Below are positions 50,519 through 62,536 of a stretch of 64,000 bases of DNA, piece after piece (the stretch's first letter is position 1; each line of letters starts with the position of its first letter). The DNA is from Haliclona indistincta (taxonomy: Eukaryota; Porifera; Demospongiae; Haplosclerida; Chalinidae). The stretch spans positions 1,768,764-1,832,763 of the forward strand of contig OZ024789.1 in assembly GCA_964017065.1 (NCBI GenBank), read 5' to 3'. Below the pieces are notes generated by a model, which searched no databases, was not told where the DNA came from, and saw only the letters and a list, made by a program, of their open reading frames with translations. A program made the position numbers and the translations under genes.

Positions 50519-52214
50519 ATGGCAGAGCGATCCGAGGTTATGCCTTGCGAAGATGTGGAGAAAAAGGTCAAGCTGGGTCCTAGGAGTATCGCATACAAGA
50601 ACCTGTTCGGTGTTGCCTTGTCGTATCTGTCCGTGTTTGGTGCATATCTGGGCATCCAGGCATTGCAGAGCAGTCTGAACCAAGAGGCTAACCTGGGCTT
50701 GACCTCTCTGTGTGTGCTGAACGGATGCTTCATGCTGTCGACACTAGTGACGCCCACCATAATCAGAATAGCAGGGACTAAGTACTCACTAATCGGTGGA
50801 TACTTTGTGTTTCTCCTCTACACACTATCCAATGCCTACCCAAGCTGGTACACACTGATACCTACCTCTTTCTTGGTGGGCATAGCACTGGGTCCAGTAT
50901 CTGCTTCAATGAACACTCATGTAACTAACGTTGCTATCAAGTACGCTCATGGATTCAACCAAAAAACACAGCATCTAATCGTTAATTTCTCAGGTGTATT
51001 GTCATTTCATATCCAGCTAGCTCAAGCAACTGGTAGCCTATTATCCTCTGTGGTGTTAATTAGCTGTGACACAGGTAACAATTCAACCATGAATCTTCCT
51101 AACGTCACTTTCATGAATAATGATTCGTGTGACAGCAATGAATTCTGTACCAATACCAGCGCCCTCACACTTGACCGGGTCTGCCTGTACATTTTACTAG
51201 CAGTCTATGCTACTATGGATCTTGTGGGAATCGGTATAGCTAGCGTAATGGTGGACAGTCTTAAAACCGATACTCAAGGCTTCACTGTTTCTCGGTTATG
51301 GAGGGTCTACATTAAGGAGCCGCTCAAAGAGATAGTCCATGTCACTATTTCATGGAAGATGTTGCTATTGATCCCTCCAGCATTGTTCAATGGAATGGAG
51401 CTCTCGTTTATAGCTGGACGGTTTAGTCAGGTAAGAATTAAACTCACATTAAAGAGCTCTGGGTGCTCAAATGTACTAAACTAAGCTTTTGTGTGTCATG
51501 TCATTTTTCCAACTTTCTGTTCAGGTATTTGTCTCGCAGTGTGTTGGCGTCCAGTGGGTGGGGTTTGCTGGTATGGCGTTTGGTCTAGCCAGTGCTGCAG
51601 GCTCACTGTCAAGTGGACTCATAGTGAAATGGATCCCGGAACACTTCATCATTCTGGTTGGATATGCAAACAATATCGCTCTGACACTGTTTCTGCTATT
51701 TTGGGAAAGGACACCATCTTTTGTTGTAGCTTTTCTGTTCCCTATAGCGTGGGGACTGTCCGATGCTCTATGGAATACTCTGATACCTGGTGAATCAACA
51801 CTGCTCTTTATTGATGCATAAATACTGATGCATCAACACTGCTCTTTATTGATGCATGTGTAACCACACTCTCTGTTCTCTTCAGGTATCGTTGGCGTGT
51901 TGTTTACTGACAGATTGGAGGCGGGGTTTAGTGTGTTGAGGAGTTTCATAGCGGCAGGATTCCTGATTGGCTTTTTCACTGCTCGTAGTGAAGTGTGCAC
52001 CAGTTACCAGCTGTGGGGGTACCTTGCCATGATACTGCTCTCTGTAGGGACAAGCACTACCCTAGCTGTACTGACTAAGAAGAAGCATCAGTTGCTCCCT
52101 TGCTGTTTCAAGAAAAGCAGACCACCAGAGCACATAGAAGCTATTGATACACCTCTGCACGAGATCAAGAGTCTGGATGAGATAGACAGCAAGGAAACTG
52201 AAATCCTGGAATAA
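50519..52214 (+). CDS. UNC93A: UNC93-like major-facilitator membrane protein
   Basis: Exons 50519-51430, 51525-51789 and 51886-52214 give 501 residues with phases closing. UNC93 proteins are about 12-helix MFS-fold proteins; UNC93B1 escorts Toll-like receptors, while UNC93A is poorly understood. The N-terminal family block AYKNLFGVALSYLSVFGAYL is clear, followed by repeated hydrophobic segments. A loop with several N-glycosylation sequons (NNST, NVT, NDS, NTS) around residues 190-220 should face the lumen. The C-terminal half has WNTLIPGIVGVLFTD and ends in a hydrophilic acidic tail. The first ATG in the frame with good context is at 50519. The A- versus B-type assignment is uncertain. Confidence 0.93.
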
Positions 52215-52522
52215 ATTGTAAATTTTCACTGCAAAATTTTTATTTATTTTTCGATTATTGAAACTATAGGTGTTTAATATGCACAGCAATTCTAACTAGC
52301 TAGTAGCTTTCTTGCACAGTTCACTGAGCTTGTATGTTGCTTGCATGCAAGCTGAACTGTATTGCTTGCACGTTTCCATGCTGAGTGCTGATTGGGCGTG
52401 GCTCCGCCCCCTCGCGAATAATCTAGGCGAAGCTCATAAAAGGCGATGCAACGCCTACTGTAAACCGCATGCATCTATTGATGCGGAACACGATTTGTTC
52501 AAAGCTGATCAGACAATAAATC

Positions 52523-55500
52523 ATGGGCAAGGAGACGCAACTACTGGACGCAGCTGCAGCCGGCAACAACACTAAAGTCGAGGTGAGAAATCACGAGTAT
52601 AAACTGGTAGAATCACGGCTCGATCTTTTCAAGATCCCGTCACCTCGTGGGTAGTTTGTAAATCATAGTTTTTAGCTATTTCTTGACGGAATTCAGTGTG
52701 AAATGAATGCGATCAGATCTCAGCTAGAGCTGCAGAATGGAATAATTGGTTATGTGGGAGTAATAGACAGGCTTCCTTGTATAGACATTAGAATTAGCAG
52801 GACACCAAATGCATCCCTGCAAATGGCTCAGAAAACTGTTAAATTTTTTTACAGCTTCGTGTAGTGATCTTGTAAGGATCAACACTTATAGATGTACTTT
52901 AGCATACAAGTGTGGTACTAGACCATTTTGTGGTACTAGACCAGCCTGCATGTATATTTTGTGGTATGTATAGCCTGCATGTGGTATTTTGTGGTACTAG
53001 AGTCAGACCAGCCTGCATGTATATTTTGTGGTATGTATAGCCTGCATGTGGTATTTTGTGGTACTAGACCAGCCTGCATGTAGTGTACATATGTGTGAAT
53101 ATTATATTATTGACAACCCTACAACATTGCTCTTGACATAGTTTATATAGCTACATACCACAAGCTACTTAGGACGCTATCAGAGATCCACCTGTAGTAC
53201 TGCAGCACAATACTTAAGTTAAAACCTTACAAAGACACTCTCTCTCTTCTTGCGCTCATATAAAGAAATACAGGATCTAGTACTTCCTTAACAGAAAGTT
53301 CTATCCATCCTTGTATGTCACTTACTAACTGAAGTCACTTCTCTGTACCCATCCAAGCGAGCTGATTCACTTCCTTGATCTTACCCTGATCATTACTCAT
53401 ACTAGGAAAAGTAATGCTTTTCCTGTTTCTTTAATTGTTACTAGATGCGGGTCTCACAAGATTTCCTTGTTTTTAAGACTTTAGTTATACTATAACTGTT
53501 TAAACTAACTGGTCTTTTGAAAACTATTGCACAACGCTCTCTTGTAGAATATCTTGAAGGGCAAGACTAATCCTCTGAAGCGATGGTTGTCGAGAGAGAA
53601 GCTGGATGAAGATGATACAGATGCTCCTGAAGAAAATGGAGCTTCGTCATCCACCTCTCCTTTTCGCCGCAAGGCTTCGGTACCGCTCATTATCCATAGA
53701 CAGCTCTCTCAGTTTGTCAATGTTGACTGCACAGACGAGAATGGATCTACTCCTCTCATTCTAGCCTCTCTCAACGGTTAGTCTATGGTGAAATTCTCTC
53801 ACCTGTTTAGTCACCCAGTGATTGTTTAATGAGCTGTGTAAATAGTGAAGTGTTTGCCAATTTTGGTGTGTATTTGTTTAGTGAGTGGGTTAGTGTTTGC
53901 CTGGTAGGGATTCAAAGCAACTGATGTGTGTCCTTAGTTGCTATTATGATGATATACTAACAGTTGTGTATTTGAATTCAAATGTTGATCTACGTTCTAA
54001 AAGGTATCTTGCATAGGCTAACACTGCATTTAAACCGTATTTGAATAAAGTTAAAACTTCGCTACAGAATAAGCGTATTCACCTTCATGTTCAGTCTCTG
54101 ATCATCCTCCATCAGGTGAATAAAGACAACAGTGACTACAGAAACTGAACACATTAGTATGCGATTGTATTGCAAGATTGCTGTAACATTTTTGAGTAGG
54201 ATAACGATAATATTTCTGTTTTATGGTATCTACACAGGTCATAAGGATGTTGCCAGTACTCTTCTGCAGTTCTCAGCTAATGTTAAAGCTACTGACAAAC
54301 AAGGGTAGGCCCACATAGCAACCATTGTCTGCTCACTGCTTGCAGTGTCTAGTTCTGTTACATTCTATGACACAAAATTCATGATGTTTTGACTTCTCTC
54401 TCTCTCTCCAGCAACACTGCACTGCACATGGCTGCTTGGCGAAATCGATCAGAGTTAGTTGAACTGCTTTTAAACAATGGAGCACAGGTTAGTGCTGTGT
54501 CACCGAACAAGCATAATAATTATGTCAGAGATTCATTTTGATGACTTTTCATCATGCAGTGCACGACTACAAACCTAGAGGGCAACACGCCACTTCACTA
54601 TGCCTGTCAGCATTGCCCTCCAGGCAAGACACTGTCACTCATCAAACTGCTTCAGGTACTCACTGACTCATACTCTCACTCATACTCTCACTCACTCACT
54701 CACTCACTCACACTTACTCACTTCTCTTGCACAGCACAATGCTGGCGTCCTCACCACAAACAAAGCCGGTGATAGTCCACTTGACCTTGCAATCCAATTC
54801 AACAAAGTCGGTGAGTAATATCGAAACACTCCATTCCAACCGATACCATGACACACCCACTCTCAGAGGCTGTAGCTACTCTGGTTGATGCTGACACACA
54901 ATCACTAAGGTCTTCGAAAATTCTCGTAAATGCTTCAAAAACAGGTACACAATGCTAGCTAGATCACACGACCTCAACACGATGATACCAACTGTGCTCT
55001 AGGTCGTAAAGAAGTGGTTGAGATATTGCTAGAAGCAGGGATGGACCCGAATAGCTTCGATACTGAGCAAGGTAAGAGAACAAGTTATTGTACATCTATA
55101 CATTTTAGGCATAACTCTAAGCAGGCGTAGTGATGATGTGTGCATTTTATTATGGTCTTGTGTTATTTCAGGTACCATGCCTTTGCATGAAGCTGTGACT
55201 TTCTTCAGGTCAGTGTAGTACTGTTATACCAACACAACAAAGGGAGTGCTTAGTTCATTACACATCTTAAGCCTCACTTGCCTATTCACTCAACAACTAG
55301 CTAGCTGAGTGCTTGCTTGCTCACTCACTCACTCCTTATTCCCTCCCTCTCTTACTTGCTTCCTCCTTCTCTCACTCACTCACCCACTCACTCACTCCTC
55401 CCTCCCTCCCTTACTCCCTCCCTCCCTCTCTTACTTGCTTCCTCCTTCTCTCACTCACTCACCCACTCACTCACCCACTCACTCACTCACTCCTCCCTCC

Positions 55501-56301
55501 CTCCCTCCCTTACTCCCTCCCTCCCTCTCTTACTTGCTTCCTCCTTCTCTCACTCACTCACTCACCCACTCACTCACTCACTCCTCCCTTACTCCCTCCC
55601 TCCCTCTCTTACTTGCTTCCTCCTTCTCTCACTCACTCATTCACTCACTCACTCATTGTGGTTGGTTGTTCCAATTCTAAGTACAAATTGCCTCGTCATT
55701 CTTTAGTTCTGTTTCATTCTGTGTGCCTGTATTGAGCCAATGGTATTGACCCAGAGTCATAACAAACAGATGCTAAACAGAATTCCTGGCTCTTGAAGCA
55801 CAATGCATTCCAAGTACACAGCTGCTCATTATTGAGTGTAATACAATATCTTTGTGTTTGTTTTGGTTGGGCTATGCAGGAAGGAAGTGGCGGGTTTGTT
55901 GGTTGCCTTTGGAGGCCAACCTGGTCTCAAAAATGGTAAAGGGCAATCAGCATTGGATATCATCAACGGTCATCCTCCACAAAAGAAGGATGAGTTTATG
56001 AAGCTGTTTAAAAGTGAGCAAAAAACCTATTTTTAGTCACTGTGTTGATTCTGCTGCTATTACGACACAATAGGTTATCATGGCCAGAAGCCTCGAGTCC
56101 CCAGGGTGAGTGCTATAGTGTGCACTCAACTGTATGTTGATGAGTATGTATGTGTGTCATGCAGGCAAGGCTTGAGTCAGAACAAGAAAAGAGTATTACA
56201 AAAACCGACACATCGCTTTCCTGTGAGCACAAAACACACACATGTACGCTGTTTTACACACTCTCCTCTCTCTCCCTCCCTCCGTCCCTCCCTCCCTCCC
56301 T

Positions 56302-56334
<33 letters not shown>

Positions 56335-56632
56335 CTTCAGTTGCTCACACTCGCATCAAGAACAGAAAGGCCTGGCTGAAGGATGATGCAGAACACCGCA
56401 GTACAGCAACCAAGAAACATCCCTGCTCCTGCCTTCTGGACAGTGAGTCTTGATTCACTCACCCACTCATTCATTCTCTTGTTCATAGATGACCCACACA
56501 CATACTGGCTACTGCCTTCAGCTGGAGCATACAACTGGGTATGCTCTCTCTCTCCCTCCCTCCCTCTCTCCCTCTCTCCTTCGCTCCCTCTCTCCCTCTC
56601 TCTCTATCTATCTCTCTCTCTATCTCTCTATC

Positions 56633-56674
<42 letters not shown>

Positions 56675-59600
56675 AGTTCACATCACTTTTTTCTCCTACA
56701 GGTTGCCTTTGATCTCGGCTCAGAGTACACACTAACAGGAGTGCGTCTGTTTGGATGGTGAGTCACTCTTTCCTCAACTATCACTTCGTATTTTGTCATA
56801 TTCCTCATTCTTTCTCACAGGGGAAACAAGAAAATGGTCTACACTTTCGATATCGAGACAGCATCTTCTCTGAGGTATGTGGACTACTAATAACACAATT
56901 TGTACACTTCCTCCTCACACACTTGCTCAATGACATTGTATGAACATAAGAATGCATGTCATTATAAGTATTCATGATTCTGTGAGAGCATGCAAAGAAT
57001 TGACCAATTTTATATAAGTACAAGAATTAGTAGATGCATACTATTTGTGATGATTCTTTGTTATAATTGGTCTATTTTATTTGTCCATCTTTTCAAACCA
57101 CTAGATTTACGTTTAAAAAATTAACAATGTGCAAACTGTGATTGTATTTTTTAGATGTTTCAAAATAATGTGCAAAATAATTATGTTTGTATTTATATGC
57201 TATGTACAAGCATTATTATACTGGTTTATTGTCTCACTGTTAGTGGTCCATGGTCACATGTTTCACGGTATCAAGCTGAAATGGAAGGGCCCGAGGACAT
57301 GGAGGAGCCAGGTCAGTGAGTGATGGTTGCTATATCCTGCTGTGTTGACGTCTACTCTAACCACAGCTGCACCACAAGACTTCATTGGATTCTACACTGT
57401 CACTAGAGTAAGCAACACATCCACTGTCTCATTCGGCACTATTTCATACATTCACAAACCCAGCCAACTTCAGAACTGTGCCAGACTGGTGTAGTTTTAT
57501 TATTAAAGGTTGATAGTAGTACAACAACTGGCACTTCCCAAGTACTAGCTACTCTATTAATATCAAACTTTAAAAATAAAATTAAACTAGTCTAGTCCAG
57601 TTCTAAAGTTACTAGTCTAAATGCACTATAATGCTGTTAGTTATAATGACTCTATTAGTATCACACTATTGTGTTATATTATTGAGCAATTTTGACTGTT
57701 TGGTTATGGCTCAAAACGAGATTAATTTGGCAATATTATTTTAAGTTCAACAATCTAGATTGCTATTATGAACAACTCTCTGGCTTTAAAAATGGCTCAA
57801 GTTTTCCCACCTTACGCTGTTGGATATTTTGCATGACAGTTATGCAGCACTGCCTCATATTCAAATTCTTCTCTGATCCATTCCACAGTGTTTGAGAATT
57901 GTTATTGCCGATAACTATGGTGATCAGGTTACAGCGATATCAGGAGTTGAGTTCTACGGAATAGGTAAGTATGACGTCATCGTGATAACCACTAGATTAC
58001 GGAGGTTTGTTTTATCCAGAAAATGTGATGGTCGAGCTATTCAAGAAACTGGAACTGGTCGGAAATGTGAAGATGTTTGCAGAAAAGGTAAATACTGCAA
58101 TTTGGTCTGTTTGCAAGAGCTACCAGGTATTTAAGGGGTTTCGGAATGTAGAGTGTCACCTTCGTGCACTAATGTGTTCAGTCACTGATCATCCTCCATC
58201 ATGTGAATAAAGACAACAGTGATCAAACACATTAGTGTATACAAGTAGTTGACACTCCATACCGTATAGCGGAAAATGTTCGCGTGAGAAAATTTTCTGA
58301 ATTTCGTGAATTATAGGCTATTCGCAAAAATATTCTTGTTTTTGTTGACAAAAATAGGGCAATAGCACTGATTTGCGAAAATATTATTTGCGAAATGCCC
58401 TATCTCGCACATTTGCGAAAGTTTCGTAGTGTTGCATATTCTGAAAAATAATTATTGTGATGTTGAATTTAAGTCATTGTTACACTCATATAGGGACACA
58501 ATCAGTTGAGTGATCTCTGTATTATGCCTGAAGAAGAATTGAAAAAATTGGTGAGCCTGACACAAAAATGAGCTTTTATTATGCAACACTTCTGTTGGAT
58601 TTCAGTACTGCAGTTTTAATGAATCTTGCAAAATGTATTGTGCACGAAACGCCCTTCGCACATGCGCAATAGCTAGAAATAATACTAAAAAGTTACTTAA
58701 CTAGCTATTGCGCATGTGCAAGGACGTTGACATGCTTGGCAAATTTTGCAAGATTCACTAAAATTGCAGTAGTATTTTTTATCACCATTACCATAATCAT
58801 TCTATAGGTCAGTCAGCCTAATCCAAGGACTCGTGTGATGTCTGTTGCAAAGAAACTGCGTTCACGCTGTAAGAAATGAAGAATTTTATGTGTAGATAAA
58901 TTTGATAATTTTTGCAGACTATCCGCCAGCAAATTTGAAATGGGCAATAAGACCAGTTGACAAAATAACGGAGGGAAAAATTGTAATGACCACCTGGTTA
59001 TAATAGTATTTTTTTGATTATTGTGTCTATGTTACAGTTACCTCAGTTCTCAGTAACTAGTGATCCATACACAGTGGGTGACCTGGTCGTTATTATTCAC
59101 GGTGAGTGAGAGCGTGAGGTGAATGAATACACTTAACACCACTACAAGCAACAGCTCATAGTCTGTATTCATGAGCTTGCTTGGTGTCCCAAGCTGTGTA
59201 TAGAAGATAGACCATTTTTACATTTTAAAAGCGCTTGGTTGCAAGACCGGGAGCCTCTAGCTTCCCGGTATTTTATAGAGAGATAGCCTCGTACCCAGGC
59301 CTGCTTTGGCTAATATTCTACATCTAGGCCTGGGCACGAGGCTACATGTAATAGAGACTGCTTGAAATAGGGGTTTTCCACAGCATAGGCTTCAAAAAAA
59401 TATTTCATGAACAGCAAAAATATTCCATGACCTGTTTGTTCACCACAGGAGGCGGAGAGCTAGTTGGGAAAGTGAGTGTCACACTGAGATCAAAAGACAA
59501 TGGATTCCCTTCACGAGGAGATTTCACTAACATATCCATCAAACCAGGTAGAAGAGAGAAAAAATGAGCGACATTGTGTATAGACTGGATGATTTGATTT

Positions 59601-59735
59601 TATTTTTCAAATTGTTAGCTGGCAGCTATGTTCTTGAAGTACAGAGCGCATCAGATCCAGCTGTGTCTTTATCAATGGATGACCCCATTTGTGTCGGTAA
59701 GAAAGACCACGGAGAGCATCAGCTATCAGTCATTC

Positions 59736-59793
<58 letters not shown>

Positions 59794-59862
59794 CCACCGC
59801 CCAAGAGACACTCAGAGGTCGACCGTCTTTTCAAGGACTTTGAAGACATGCTTAACTTTTAA
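52523..59862 (+). CDS. Ankyrin-repeat protein with a discoidin-like domain, 27 exons
   Basis: Exons: 52523-52582, 53548-53776, 54238-54304, 54412-54487, 54560-54655, 54735-54810, 54867-54944, 55003-55071, 55172-55208, 55880-56013, 56074-56105, 56165-56222, 56341-56442, 56489-56538, 56702-56757, 56821-56874, 57244-57311, 57367-57407, 57889-57964, 58020-58087, 58494-58550, 58808-58868, 58918-58982, 59038-59101, 59449-59547, 59619-59696, 59792-59862. They total 2022 bases (673 residues) with all phases closing. The start MGKETQLLDAAAAGN resembles ANKS1/Caskin-type ankyrin proteins. About six ankyrin repeats follow (to about 310; e.g. GNTPLHYACQH). Residues about 370-510 look like an F5/8-type discoidin fold (WVAFDLGSEYTLTGVRLFGW, CLRIVIADNYG, SGVEFYG). 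The C-terminus has a beta-rich segment and the tail VDRLFKDFEDMLNF. No signal peptide is present. I do not recognise this architecture. Confidence 0.88.
52915..53086. repeat. Tandem repeat in intron 1 of the ankyrin gene
   Basis: Two copies of a roughly 75-85-base unit built from TTTTGTGGTACTAGACCAGC and GTATAGCCTGCATGTGGTAT. Confidence 0.85.
54088..54157. repeat. Short dispersed repeat (copy 1)
   Basis: Matches 58168-58236 through CTGATCATCCTCCATCA, GTGAATAAAGACAACAGTGA and AACACATTAGT. Confidence 0.75.
55315..55656. repeat. CACT/CCCT composite array
   Basis: Higher-order array in intron 9 of the ankyrin gene: roughly 115-base units, each combining (CTCA)n, (CCCT)n and CTTACTTGCTTCCTCCTTCT. 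Confidence 0.93.
56265..56340. repeat. (CCCT)n/(CT)n tract at the exon 13 acceptor
   Basis: Pyrimidine repeat ending in TTCAG at exon 13 of the ankyrin gene. Confidence 0.92.
56542..56672. repeat. (CT)n tract before exon 15
   Basis: CT/CCCT/CTAT repeats filling most of the 163-base intron 14. Confidence 0.92.
58168..58236. mobile_element. Short foldback element, CACTAATGTGTT ends
   Basis: Starts CACTAATGTGTTCAGTCACT and ends with the inverted AACACATTAGTG. The interior is shared with 54088-54157. A MITE-like element of about 70 bases. Confidence 0.6.
58260..58430. mobile_element. MITE, TACCGTATAGCGGG family, copy C (degenerate)
   Basis: Begins TACCGTATAGCGGAAAATGT and contains the inverted-order TTGCGAAA interior of copies A and B, but the far end is eroded. 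Confidence 0.65.
58606..58771. mobile_element. 166-bp MITE with long terminal inverted repeats
   Basis: Left end TACTGCAGTTTTAATGAATC pairs with the right end GATTCACTAAAATTGCAGTA. An inner pair (CGCACATGCGCAATAGCTA and TAGCTATTGCGCATGTGCA) extends the foldback. It lies in intron 21 of the ankyrin gene. A partial end is also at 28985-29005. Confidence 0.85.
59284..59344. mobile_element. Small inverted-repeat element, TAGCCTCGTACCCAGGCCT ends
   Basis: 19-base arms (59284-59302 and 59326-59344, one mismatch) around a 23-base centre. The same arm occurs twice at 17913-17962. Confidence 0.75.
59740..59791. repeat. (CT)n tract at the last acceptor of the ankyrin gene
   Basis: A pure CT run of about 50 bases ends in the exon 27 acceptor. 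Confidence 0.93.
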
Positions 59863-60192
59863 ACAAGAGTAAAATAAAACAGTTTTAGTTACTCACAAGT
59901 AAACTAACTATATTTTATTTAATTCAAAAGCAAAATTCAGCCATCTGTCCGATGAGATTTGTAGTACTGTACAACATCCCATAATTTGAAATGCGCGGGC
60001 TTTTTGACCGTTGCTGAATACGAGCCACGCCTCGTTCTTGCACGAAGTGCAAACTGCTACTAACAGGTGCGATCTAACGAAACGCCAAAGAACTGTTGCT
60101 GCACGTCACTCGATCGTGGAACACAGCAGCGAGTTCGAGCGCACGCGGCGACAAGGATCTACCTATCCAAACAGATCTAGATCAGATATCAG
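59863..60192. other. Intergenic ankyrin gene - TULP4-like
   Basis: 330 bases with the poly(A) site of the upstream gene and the promoter of the downstream gene. Confidence 0.5.
59873..59878 (+). terminator. Poly(A) signal AATAAA of the ankyrin gene
   Basis: An exact AATAAA begins 11 bases after the stop codon, implying a very short 3' UTR. Confidence 0.65.
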
Positions 60193-62536
60193 ATGTGGGC
60201 GTCGCCAGCCAGATATCAAGCAACCGTGGGCGGACGATTGCGCACTCTGAACTGGCTCCAGTGCAGTGACAGCAAGACCAGTGGATGGATAGCTACAGGG
60301 GCTGATGACGGGACCGTGGGAATCAACGTAGTAGAGAGCGAGCCTAGAGAAGATTGGAGTGTGGGAAGAGCTAGAGATGGGTGTATATACAAGTCCTGTT
60401 TCAACCTAAGAGGGCATACAGGAGAGGTATGGACACGTGTATAATTTTAGAGGAAAGAGATAGTACTATCTTGCACTGCAGGTACGAATTGTTCGATTTA
60501 AACCTCAAGGTGATCGGTTGGCTACTTATGACTCATGGGGCTGTGTCAAGTTGTGGAACAACCGGGCGAATGTCTTCGCTCAAGACCACGGGGTCACAAT
60601 CACACAGATTATACGAGACATGCAGTGGAGTGCATGTGGCAACTATATCGTCCTCTGTGGAGACGAGGGCCATATTCAGATTATATCGGGAACGAATTGT
60701 CAAAGATTATACTCTTCACAAGTTGTGTCTCCACACCTCTATACCACCAAGGTCGAGTTCATGTGCTGTTCGTGGAATGATTACAATTCACAGATCGCTC
60801 TCGGTACGACTAAAGGAGAAATTTTTGCGATTGATCCCAACGAAGAAGGTCAATTCATTTTCACGTCTGTTGACAGAGAAGGCGTGAATGTCCGAAGCTT
60901 GCAATTCTTCGGAGCAATGCAAGAGATTACAGTAACTACGAGACATGGTCCAAAACTTGTTGAGACACAGAGTGTTTCAGTTTATCTCGGTAATGGAGAA
61001 GTGGTGTTCTTCCCCACGATAATCAGTCAATACTGTGCTTGTATTCAGACAAACTTAATACGAGGGTTAGCACAGTGGAACACTGGAAAAACAGCACTTG
61101 CAGTGGTTGGATATCGCAATAACTCTCGTCAGGTACTGGGAGCAAAATTTCTTGATCGACACGGAGACACTATTTTATCTTTAGACCGTGCTCTACAGTT
61201 GCCCCAAGAACCAAATGTGAGTCCTGCCTACTCTTGTGCTTCTGTTTATATGTCTTCTTTTCGCACAGACGGTTCTCCACAGCATGTGCTGGGGTCTGAG
61301 TGATTCCACCATCTTCCTAGGCTGTGGTGACCATCTGTATAGTATGGCAGTGCAGTATTCTCTGCCCAGACTACAGGACCTGTGTAGACAGTTCCTGAAG
61401 ACCACTCTAGGCAACCAGAATCTCACAGAATTTCACATTCCACTGCCCAAGAGAGAGATAGAGGCCCTCAACAACTGTACACCCAACCTCATTCCTGTAA
61501 GTATTTTAAAATGTGTCACTAATTTAAATATATCATTTAGTGACTGTTTCTTGTAGTGTAAAATAACATGCTATCAGCACATTGTATTACTAATTGTGAT
61601 TATGATGATAATTGCATTCTTACAGGTTCCTTTCAAGGTCACTACTGGCGATGCCGTGCAGCAATTATTCAAACCACTTGATAACAAACGCCTGCTGTGC
61701 TTGCTGGTTTATAGCGTTGATGAAAATGGAAAGGATCGCTACACTCTCAAGTACGAGTACATGGGCCGTTGTGTCCCACTGCTAATAGCCGATGTTATCA
61801 CTAAGAAAGGATTGAAGGTCTCTGCAGGGATCAGACCAGCTTTTTCTTGTGACAAATCATCGCGTTGCAGTGAGATGTGGTCTTGTCCACCAGCTTCTAA
61901 TGAACATGTGCAGACTGACACATGGAAGCTGTTGCGACAGAAAATCTTAAAGCATGTGCGACCACTATCTCAATCTGTGATGGATACTGCTCCAGCAACT
62001 GCTGCAGCTACTGCTAAACCCCGGTCACTGAGGGAGCCAGTATTAGCTGAAATCAAGGGTAACCCTGTAACTAATCGATTTCGATTCACTACCGGCCTTT
62101 TCGGGTGTACTACTGACCTGGGAGATCTGGACATTTATACACATTTTGTGAGGTGTGAGCCTAGAAAGTTGACTCTAACCCTGAACAGCTTTGGCGTGTC
62201 TCCGGGTATCAGCATGATATCCAAGAGAGCAGAATGGAATGCAACATACGGAATCTACGAGCTTGACTTTGGGGGACGAATCAGCAAAGACTCGGTCAAA
62301 AACTATCAGTTTGAATACAGAGAGCAAGTGGTAAGAAAACGCCGATGCAGCACTCCCTCTGAAAAATGTTGAGATGTACATAAAAGAATATTTTTCACAA
62401 CATTTATTTTTCTTCAACATTTTTTTCACAGGTGTTTCAGTTGGGAAGATCAACTAACAACAACTTCACTCTTGACTTTCAATATCCATTCTCTCCTGTA
62501 ACTGCTCTTTGTACAGCACTGTCCTCTATTCTCTGA
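60193..62536 (+). CDS. TULP4: TULP4-like WD40-SOCS-Tubby protein, copy 1
   Basis: Exons 60193-60426, 60482-61216, 61269-61496, 61626-62330 and 62432-62536 total 2007 bases (668 residues), every intron in phase 0. The N-terminal 320 residues form WD40-like repeats (e.g. VRIVRFKPQGDRLATYDSWG, MQWSACGNYIVLCGDEGHIQ). A SOCS box follows at about 353-392 (SLPRLQDLCRQFL ... IPLPKREIEAL). The remainder is a Tubby C-terminal domain (NRFRFTTGLFGC, YGIYELDFGGRI, NNNFTLDFQYPFSPVTA). This is the TULP4 order; TULP4 is a probable cullin-5 adaptor. The protein is far shorter than vertebrate TULP4 (about 1540 residues) because the long disordered insert is absent. It ends ALSSIL, without the usual tubby tail. 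Confidence 0.9.

Noticed and set aside
51797..51858. Duplicated block in UNC93-like intron 2
   Set aside because: A simple local tandem duplication of about 32 bases (GCATCAACACTGCTCTTTAT); not a mobile element.
57892..58134. Frame continuing past 57964 as coding
   Set aside because: A GT donor after 57964 and an AG acceptor before 58020 keep the phase and homology better than read-through.
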